A stretch of 5,915 nucleotides of DNA from NCBI GenBank assembly GCA_005889025.1, contig VBCZ01000159.1, positions 1-5,915 of the forward strand. Reading direction: 5' to 3'. The stretch comes from Betaproteobacteria bacterium. GTDB lineage: Bacteria > Pseudomonadota > Gammaproteobacteria > Burkholderiales > Casimicrobiaceae. Below the pieces are notes generated by a model. The model saw nothing but the letters and a program-made list of their open reading frames with translations. It was not told where the DNA came from and did no database searches. This document shows positions 1 to 4,434 of the stretch, one piece after another. Within the stretch, counting starts at the first letter, position 1. Every line of letters starts with the position of its first letter. The position numbers were made by a program, and so were the translations under genes.

Positions 1-132
1 GTCCGCCAGGGGAACGTGCCTCAAGACTTCCCCGGTGGCCGGATTGGTGACTTCGCCATAGCGCGTCGTGTGCGCGGCGACGGTGCGACCGCCGATCCAC
101 AGCGGCAGTCGTTCCAATGTTGTGAGATCCAT
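1..132 (-). CDS. mmsA: Aldehyde dehydrogenase N-terminus, probably CoA-acylating methylmalonate-semialdehyde dehydrogenase (partial)
   Basis: Only the first 44 codons lie in the window; the gene continues past base 1. The translation starts MDLTTLERLPLWIGGRTV and continues to VTNPATGEVLRHVPLAD. The LWIGG segment and the NPATGEVL-VPLA segment are the classic opening of NAD-dependent aldehyde dehydrogenases, where the N-terminal strands begin the cofactor-binding domain. The short spacing between them and the wording resemble MmsA, which oxidises methylmalonate semialdehyde to propionyl-CoA in valine and pyrimidine breakdown. The catalytic cysteine and the rest of the fold are outside the window, so the subfamily is inferred. 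The ATG at 132 is chosen because a perfect AGGAGG stands a few bases upstream. The gene follows ribE so closely that it is probably co-transcribed with it. Other aldehyde dehydrogenases (for example betaine-aldehyde type) remain possible. Confidence 0.72.
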   Translation of the reverse strand, partial: MDLTTLERLPLWIGGRTVAAHTTRYGEVTNPATGEVLRHVPLAD

Positions 133-136
133 AATG

Positions 137-142
137 CCTCCT
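137..142 (-). promoter_or_regulatory. Strong ribosome-binding site AGGAGG of the mmsA-like gene
   Basis: On the minus strand the sequence reads TAGGAGGCATTATG. The perfect AGGAGG begins inside the TAG stop codon of ribE and ends four bases before the ATG of the dehydrogenase. This fixes the start at 132 and suggests that ribosomes finishing ribE can reinitiate on the downstream gene. Confidence 0.8.
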
Positions 143-685
143 ATTCAGCGTGCGACTGCAGCAGCCGTTCGACGTAGCGCGCGAAGAGATCGACTTCGAT
201 GTTGACGCCGCTGCCGGCCGCCAATGCACCCAACGTCGTCGCTTCCAGTGTATGCGGGATCAGGTTCGCGGAAAAGCGCCGGCCGGAGATGCCGTTCACG
301 GTCAGGCTCACCCCATCCACCGCGATCGAACCCTTGTGTGCAATGAAGCGCTCGATGTCGCCGGGAACCTCGACCTCGAGCAGCGCGCCTCCGTCGCCCG
401 CCGAACGTTGGAGGCGCACCACCTTGCCCACGCCGTCGATGTGCCCGCTGATGATATGCCCGCCGAGGCGATCGGAGGCCCGCATCGCTCGTTCCAGATT
501 GACGGGGCCAAGGTCGTGTGATCGAGCGCGACCACGGTCAGACAGCAGCCATTCACCGCGATACTCTCGCCAACCGCAATGTCGGCCGCATCCAGCGATG
601 AGGCGTCGACGTCGATGCGAAGTCCGTCCGCAGACGGGGAAGACGCGACAACGCGTCCGATTGACGCGACGATGCCGGTGAACAT
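141..685 (-). pseudogene. ribE: Riboflavin synthase alpha subunit, disrupted by an out-of-frame internal deletion
   Basis: Riboflavin synthase converts two 6,7-dimethyl-8-ribityllumazine molecules to riboflavin, the last step of the pathway; it is a cytosolic trimer of two-barrel subunits. The first barrel starts at ATG 685 with MFTGIVASIGRVV and reaches IAVNGCCLTVVALDHTTLA (60 codons, to base 506). The frame then changes: from base 503 the protein resumes as VNLERAMRASDRLGGH, SGHIDGVG, LIPHTLEATTLG and VDLFARYVERLL, the second barrel, ending at TAG 141. The family has about 20 more residues between these parts (the strand and the ETL-x-x-TTLG segment before VNLER). About 61 bases are therefore missing. 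Read literally, the first frame runs on in nonsense to a stop at 308 (125 residues). The ATG overlaps the ribD TGA by one base (TGATG). Riboflavin synthase is normally essential, so a sequence or assembly error is more likely than a true null allele. Confidence 0.88.
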
Positions 686-1779
686 CAGCGGATCCCGGGA
701 GCCGGGCGCGCCACTATGCGCCAGTCGTCGCCGACCGCATCGACGCTTCTCAGCTTGAGCGGAATGCGATTGGAAAGGTCGGCAAGCGGCGCCGGCAAGT
801 CGAACATTTCCCGCGCGGGGTCGCCCAGCACGCACGGCGCGACATAGAGCAAAATCTCGTCGACGAGTCCGGCCGAAAGGAGCGCGCCGTTCAACTTGGC
901 GCCCGCTTCGACATGGAGCTCGTTGATCTCGCGGGCTGCCAGCGCCGAGAGCATTGCGACGAGGTCGATGCGGCCGTGGGCGTCGGGCAGCATCATCGTG
1001 CCTACATTGTCCGGCCAGGACGTGCGGGGCGGCACCGCCGTGACGACTATCACCTCGGCGCCCTCCAGCAGACGCGCCGTCGGCGGGAGGTCGCCGTTCC
1101 GGTCGACGACCACCTTCAACGGCTGACGCGGCGTATCGATCGCGCGCACGCTCAAGCGCGGATCGTCGTGCAGCACCGTGCCGATGCCGGTGAGGATGGC
1201 GCAGGCGCGCGCACGCCAGAAGTGACCGTCGGTGCGCGCCGCTTCTCCGGTGATCCACTGGCTGCTCCCGTTATGGAGCGCGGTGCGGCCGTCGGCGCTG
1301 GCGGCGATTTTCACGCGCACCCAAGGCATGCCGCGTTCGGCGCGTTTGATCCAGCCGCAGTTGAGATCGCGCGCATCGTCCTCGAGCAGCCCGAGCTCGA
1401 CACTTACACCTGCCGCCTCGAGGCGCTCGGCGCCGCATGCGGCGGCCGGATCGGGATCCTTCATCGCCGCCACAACCCGTCCGATCCCGGCATCGAGCAA
1501 CGCTTCCGTACAGGGCGGGGTGCGGCCGTGATGATTGCACGGCTCGAGTGTGACATACGCGGTCGCGCGGCGAACGTCCTTGCCCATCGCACGCGCGTTT
1601 TGCAAGGCGCGGATCTCGGCGTGCGCTTCACCTGCGCGCTCATGCCAGCCTTCTCCCAACACCTCATGACCGCGCGCTATCACACATCCGACCCGAGGAT
1701 TCGGCGTGGTCGTGAACAAGCCTCGGCGCGCAAGCTCGAGCGCGCGCGCCATCAGTTGACGATCATCCGCCGCGGGCAT
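685..1779 (-). CDS. ribD: Bifunctional diaminohydroxyphosphoribosylaminopyrimidine deaminase / 5-amino-6-(5-phosphoribosylamino)uracil reductase
   Basis: RibD carries out the deamination and then the NADPH-dependent ribosyl reduction of the second and third steps of riboflavin synthesis, in the cytosol. From ATG 1779 the protein has 364 residues, normal for the family. The N-terminal deaminase domain (about residues 1-145) shows PNPRVGCV (26-33) and the zinc site: His53 and catalytic Glu55 in HAE, Cys81 and Cys90 in PCNHHGRTPPC. The C-terminal reductase domain follows, with WVRVKIAASADGRTAL, SQWITG, LTGIGTVLHDDPRLSVR and ELHVEAGAKLNGALL. It is intact, unlike its neighbours. A GTG at 1794 would add five residues; the ATG fits the usual family start (MxxADDxxxMARALELA) better, but neither has a clear Shine-Dalgarno. 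The TGA stop overlaps the ribE ATG, so the two are probably translationally coupled. Confidence 0.95.
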   Translation of the reverse strand: MPAADDRQLMARALELARRGLFTTTPNPRVGCVIARGHEVLGEGWHERAGEAHAEIRALQNARAMGKDVRRATAYVTLEPCNHHGRTPPCTEALLDAGIGRVVAAMKDPDPAAACGAERLEAAGVSVELGLLEDDARDLNCGWIKRAERGMPWVRVKIAASADGRTALHNGSSQWITGEAARTDGHFWRARACAILTGIGTVLHDDPRLSVRAIDTPRQPLKVVVDRNGDLPPTARLLEGAEVIVVTAVPPRTSWPDNVGTMMLPDAHGRIDLVAMLSALAAREINELHVEAGAKLNGALLSAGLVDEILLYVAPCVLGDPAREMFDLPAPLADLSNRIPLKLRSVDAVGDDWRIVARPAPGIR

Positions 1780-1794
1780 CGCGTTGGGCTGCAC

Positions 1795-1826
1795 GACTTA
1801 TCGATAATTACGCAAATACATGACAG
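1795..1826 (-). promoter_or_regulatory. AT-rich patch with a perfect palindrome upstream of ribD, possible promoter
   Basis: Just before ribD the GC-rich sequence gives way to an AT-rich stretch containing the perfect 10-base palindrome TTATCGATAA (1798-1807) and TATTTGCGTAATTA on the minus strand. Such a patch in GC-rich DNA is compatible with a ribD promoter -10 region or an operator. I find no convincing -35/-10 pair and no FMN riboswitch consensus. Confidence 0.25.
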
Positions 1827-1852
1827 GTAGCTCTCACCCGCGCTGTCGCGCA

Positions 1853-1875
1853 CCTCTCTCCCTGTGGGAAAGGGG
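1853..1875. repeat. Hairpin (REP-like) in the nrdR-ribD gap, possible transcription attenuator
   Basis: CCTCTCTCCC (1853-1862), a TGT loop, and GGGAAAGGGG (1866-1875) form a 10-pair stem with one mismatch and one G-T pair. A small CGCG-CTGT-CGCG hairpin (1839-1850) lies beside it, and a GGGCGCGAGGG stretch follows. The pattern recalls the CTCTCCC/GGGAGAG intergenic repeats scattered through many proteobacterial genomes. There is no T-run on either side, so it is not a classical intrinsic terminator. The rest of the 1780-1939 gap shows no gene. Confidence 0.5.
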
Positions 1876-1939
1876 CCGGGCGCGAGGGCCAGCGCTTCCA
1901 ACCGCAACTGCTGTCACGCATCTGCGAAACGTTCAATAG

Positions 1940-2343
1940 TTAGCGTGGCTTGCGCCGAGGCGACGCCGGCTCGACTTCCTTCAGTGCGTCGCGGAAGTCC
2001 GCCGCATCCTGGAAGCTTCGATAGACCGATGCGAAACGAATGTAGGCCACCTTGTCGAGCTTGTAGAGCTCCTGCATGACCATTTCACCGACTTGTCGTG
2101 AAGGAATCTCGCGCTCGCCCAACCCAAGCACTTGCTGCACGATGCGCTCTACCGCCTGATCGACGTACTCGGTGGGAACGGGTCGCTTGTGCAGCGCTCG
2201 CTGAAAGCCGTTGCGGATGCGGGCGACGTCGAAGTCGGCGCGCGTGCCGTTCTGCTTCACGATCTGCGGCAGGCGCAACCGGCTTCCGAAACACGGGAAT
2301 CGACCACCTGCGTTTCAGCGCTGCCGCAGAACGGACACTTCAT
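1940..2343 (-). pseudogene. nrdR: Transcriptional repressor NrdR, zinc ribbon truncated by an out-of-frame deletion
   Basis: NrdR senses ATP/dATP through an ATP-cone domain and represses ribonucleotide reductase genes, binding DNA with an N-terminal zinc ribbon. From ATG 2343 the protein reads MKCPFCGSAETQVVDSRVSEA (21 codons), which contains the first zinc pair Cys3/Cys6. In the native frame it then stops at TGA 2257-2259 after 28 residues. From TTG 2278, in another frame, the family sequence resumes as LRLPQIVKQNGTRADFD and continues through ALHKRPVPTE, GLGEREIPSRQVGEMVM and LDKVAYIRFASVYRSF to TAA 1940, a complete ATP-cone. Aligned with family proteins of fixed spacing, codons 22-45 are missing. 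These include the arginine run, the second CxxC zinc pair and RFTTYE. The loss is about 70 bases. The ATG directly abuts the glyA TGA (TGAATG), which suggests coupling. Without the missing part the protein could not bind zinc or DNA; an assembly artefact is possible. Confidence 0.88.
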
Positions 2344-3591
2344 TCAACGGTAGACCGGAAACTTTGCAGTCAGCGCGGCTACAGCGCGCTTGACGCGCTC
2401 GATGATCTTCGAATCTCCGAGGGCGTCGAGAACGTCGGCGATGAGGTGCGCCAGCTGTTCGCATTCGATCTCGGTGAAGCCGCGCGTCGTGATCGCCGGG
2501 CTTCCGATACGCACTCCGCTGGTGACGAACGGTTTCTCCGGATCGTTCGGAATAGCGTTCTTGTTGACAGTGATATGCACGCGGTCCAGCGCCGCTTCGG
2601 CGTCCTTGCCGGTGACCTTTTTCGAGCGCAGGTCGACCAAGAACATGTGAGAGTCGGTGCCGCCCGATACGATGCGCAGTCCGCGATTCTGCAGAACGAC
2701 AGCCAGCACGCGAGCATTCTCGATGACGCGTTCCTGATACACCTTGAACTCGTAGGTGAGCGCCTCCTTGAACGCGACCGCCTTGGCCGCGATGACGTGC
2801 ATCAGCGGTCCTCCCTGTAGTCCCGGAAAAACCGCCGAGTTGATCAGTTTCTCATGCTCGGCTGACGCAAGGATGAAGCCGCCACGCGGACCGCGCAGGG
2901 TCTTGTGCGTCGTGCTGGTGACAAAATCCGCGATGCCCACGGGATTCGGATAGAGGCCCGCAGCGATCAGCCCGGCGTAGTGCGCCATATCGACCATCAG
3001 ATACGCGCCTGCGCTGTGCGCGATGTCGGCAAAACGCTTCCAGTCGATGATTCGCGAATAAGCCGATGCGCCAGCTACAATAAGCTTGGGCTTGTGCTCG
3101 CGCGCCATTTTCTCGGCGGCCGCATAGTCGATCAACTCGGTCGCGGCATCGAGTCCATAAGCGACGACGTTGAACCATTTGCCCGACACGTTCACCGGCG
3201 AGCCGTGGGTAAGGTGGCCGCCATGCGGCAGCGACATGCCCATAAGGGTGTCGCCCGGCTTCATGGTCGCATAGAACACCGCCTGATTCGCCTGTGCCCC
3301 GGAATGCGGCTGAACATTGGCGAAGTCGGCGCCAAAGAGCTTCTTGACCCTTTCAATGGCGAGTTGCTCGGCAATATCGACAAACTCGCAGCCGCCGTAG
3401 TAGCGCTTCTTCGGATATCCCTCGGCGTACTTGTTGGTGAGCTGCGAACCCTGCGCCGCCATCACCGCCGGGCTCGCGTAATTCTCGGACGCGATCAACT
3501 CGATATGCGCCTCCTGACGGTCATTCTCGCCGCTGATCGCGCGCCAGAGGTCTGGATCGGCCTGGCTCAGATTCTGAGAGCGGCTGAACAT
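2344..3591 (-). CDS. glyA: Serine hydroxymethyltransferase
   Basis: This cytosolic PLP enzyme interconverts serine and glycine while charging tetrahydrofolate with a one-carbon unit. The 415-residue translation from ATG 3591 is full length and collinear with the family: HIELIASENY (29-38), the NKYAEGYP...RYYGG segment (53-67), VQPHSGAQAN (93-102), PHGGHLTHGSPVN (122-134), VDMAHYAGLIA (200-210, with Asp201 and His204 of the PLP site), and STTHKTLRGPRGG, in which Lys230 is the expected PLP Schiff-base lysine. An in-frame TTG at 3606 would add MSKPS, but family proteins start at the MFSRSQ-like position and TTG has no ribosome-binding site. The ATG has only a weak CGAAG upstream. The gene is the first of the minus-strand run and is followed without a gap by nrdR, a common proteobacterial pairing. 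No truncation or frameshift is seen. Confidence 0.97.
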   Translation of the reverse strand: MFSRSQNLSQADPDLWRAISGENDRQEAHIELIASENYASPAVMAAQGSQLTNKYAEGYPKKRYYGGCEFVDIAEQLAIERVKKLFGADFANVQPHSGAQANQAVFYATMKPGDTLMGMSLPHGGHLTHGSPVNVSGKWFNVVAYGLDAATELIDYAAAEKMAREHKPKLIVAGASAYSRIIDWKRFADIAHSAGAYLMVDMAHYAGLIAAGLYPNPVGIADFVTSTTHKTLRGPRGGFILASAEHEKLINSAVFPGLQGGPLMHVIAAKAVAFKEALTYEFKVYQERVIENARVLAVVLQNRGLRIVSGGTDSHMFLVDLRSKKVTGKDAEAALDRVHITVNKNAIPNDPEKPFVTSGVRIGSPAITTRGFTEIECEQLAHLIADVLDALGDSKIIERVKRAVAALTAKFPVYR

Positions 3592-3610
3592 GGAAGGCTT
3601 CGACAAAAGG

Positions 3611-3628
3611 AGGATATTTTATCATCCT
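3611..3628 (-). promoter_or_regulatory. Possible glyA promoter -10 region inside an inverted repeat
   Basis: On the minus strand GATAAAATAT lies about 25 bases upstream of the glyA ATG and offers TAAAAT (3616-3621) as a -10 element, in otherwise GC-rich sequence. The arms AGGAT (3611-3615) and ATCCT (3624-3628) flank it symmetrically, which could be an operator. No good -35 is visible at the right distance, so the call is tentative. Confidence 0.3.
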
Positions 3629-3670
3629 GCCCGCGTTCCGCGCTCCGGCGACAGTTCTCGAACGATACGA

Positions 3671-3699
3671 TTGCCATTGCCGACGCGGCGGGTTAATCT
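3671..3699 (+). promoter_or_regulatory. Possible sigma-70 promoter for dctQM
   Basis: TTGCCA (3671-3676, five of six matches to the -35 consensus) is followed after exactly 17 bases by TAATCT (3694-3699, three of six matches to -10). It lies about 105 bases upstream of dctQ and points toward it. The -10 match is poor, so confidence is low. Confidence 0.28.
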
Positions 3700-3711
3700 T
3701 CGCCGCTGACA

Positions 3712-3727
3712 GCGTCCAGGCGGACGC
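3712..3727. repeat. Short inverted repeat in the dctQ leader
   Basis: GCGTCC (3712-3717), loop AGGC, GGACGC (3722-3727) form a perfect 6-pair stem, followed on the plus strand by ATTTTG. A second pair, GTGGCG (3733-3738) and CGCCAC (3755-3760), lies just downstream. They could be leader-RNA structure or a regulator site for the transporter. In DNA this GC-rich, chance stems are frequent. Confidence 0.3.
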
Positions 3728-3792
3728 ATTTTGTGGCGGCAGGAGACACGGCCGCGCCACAGGCAAGTCGGCCGGAACACGTCGATCGACCC

Positions 3793-3798
3793 GGGAGG
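3793..3798 (+). promoter_or_regulatory. Ribosome-binding site GGGAGG of dctQ
   Basis: GGGAGG stands six bases before ATG 3805. It decides the start of dctQ in favour of this ATG over the in-frame GTG at 3733, which would add a 24-residue, proline- and alanine-rich segment unlike any family N-terminus. Confidence 0.7.
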
Positions 3799-3804
3799 CC
3801 CGCC

Positions 3805-4434
3805 ATGTCATCCCTGCTTTCCTTGTCCAGGCTCATCGACCGCCTGAACGAGCGTATCGGACACGCCTTCTACTGGCTGGTCCTGGTGACCGTTCTCATC
3901 AGTGCGGCAAACGCCGTCGTACGCAAGGCTTTCAATTACAGCTCCAACGGTCTGCTCGAGATTCAGTGGTACTTCTTTTCGGCGGTCTTCCTGTTTCTCG
4001 CCGGTTACACGCTCATGCGCAACGAGCACGTGCGCATCGACGTGATCTCGAGTCGGCTCTCGAAGCGCGCGCAAACCTGGATTGATATCCTCGGTACGCT
4101 GTTCTTTCTGTTCCCGATGGCGATCCTGCTCATCTGGCTGTCGTGGCCGTTGTTCACGGAGGCGTATCAGCGCAACGAAGTTTCGACCAACGCCGGCGGA
4201 CTGATCATCTGGCCGGCGCGGCTCCTGGTTCCAATCGGCTTCTTTCTGCTGCTCCTGCAAGGCATCTCTGAGCTGATCAAGCGCTTCGCTTTTCTCAAAG
4301 GCATGATCCCCGATCCGTCGGAGAAACACGTCGCCAAGACCGCGGAGGAGGAGCTTGCCGAGGAGATTCTCAGAGCGCGGGGTGAACGGGCAGTGGCCGA
4401 GGAAATCGTTCAACAGGCCAAGGATCGCCCATGA
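3805..4434 (+). CDS. dctQ: TRAP transporter small membrane subunit (DctQ family, FcbT2-like)
   Basis: DctQ is the small inner-membrane protein of tripartite ATP-independent periplasmic transporters, which take up organic acids with the ion gradient, using a DctP binding protein and the large DctM channel. The 209-residue protein has four hydrophobic segments at about 21-39, 52-72, 92-114 and 135-156. Family hallmarks are visible: LLEIQWYFFSAVFLFLAGYTL (50-70), NEHVRIDVI (73-81) and TWIDILGTLFF (91-101). The wording fits the mannitol/chloroaromatic subgroup, although the true substrate cannot be read from this. The C-terminus (about 169-209) is a charged, Glu/Ala/Arg-rich helical tail, EEELAEEILRARGERAVAEE, that probably lies in the cytoplasm; its role is unknown to me. 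The stop overlaps the dctM start (ATGA). No dctP precedes it; the upstream gene glyA is divergent. Confidence 0.92.
   Translation: MSSLLSLSRLIDRLNERIGHAFYWLVLVTVLISAANAVVRKAFNYSSNGLLEIQWYFFSAVFLFLAGYTLMRNEHVRIDVISSRLSKRAQTWIDILGTLFFLFPMAILLIWLSWPLFTEAYQRNEVSTNAGGLIIWPARLLVPIGFFLLLLQGISELIKRFAFLKGMIPDPSEKHVAKTAEEELAEEILRARGERAVAEEIVQQAKDRP
4420..4424 (+). promoter_or_regulatory. Ribosome-binding site AAGGA of dctM
   Basis: AAGGA lies inside the end of dctQ, six bases before ATG 4431. With the ATGA overlap it supports coupled translation of the two membrane subunits. Confidence 0.55.

Noticed and set aside
308..1258. Long minus-strand open frame of 316 codons overlapping ribD and ribE
   Set aside because: Most of it is an arginine-rich out-of-frame shadow of ribD. 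Only the part from 685 to about 506 is real, as the ribE N-terminus.
913..1830. Long plus-strand open frame of 305 codons opposite ribD
   Set aside because: It is antisense to an intact, well-conserved ribD and shows no recognisable motif; long antisense frames are common in GC-rich DNA.
1780..1939. FMN riboswitch upstream of ribD
   Set aside because: I looked for the conserved AGGGGCAGGGTGAAATTCCC-like core and its paired elements on both strands and did not see them.
2905..3696. Plus-strand open frames opposite glyA (also 2098-2820)
   Set aside because: These are antisense shadows of glyA and nrdR without family motifs.
3712..3732. Intrinsic terminator (stem followed by ATTTT)
   Set aside because: The stem has only six pairs and the T-run is short. 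No plus-strand gene ends upstream, so there is nothing obvious to terminate.
3607..3804. Glycine riboswitch upstream of glyA
   Set aside because: The glyA leader appears very short and the region lacks a recognisable glycine aptamer pattern.
3733..3804. Upstream GTG start for dctQ
   Set aside because: It would add an atypical 24-residue leader; the ATG at 3805 has a GGGAGG at good spacing and matches family N-termini.
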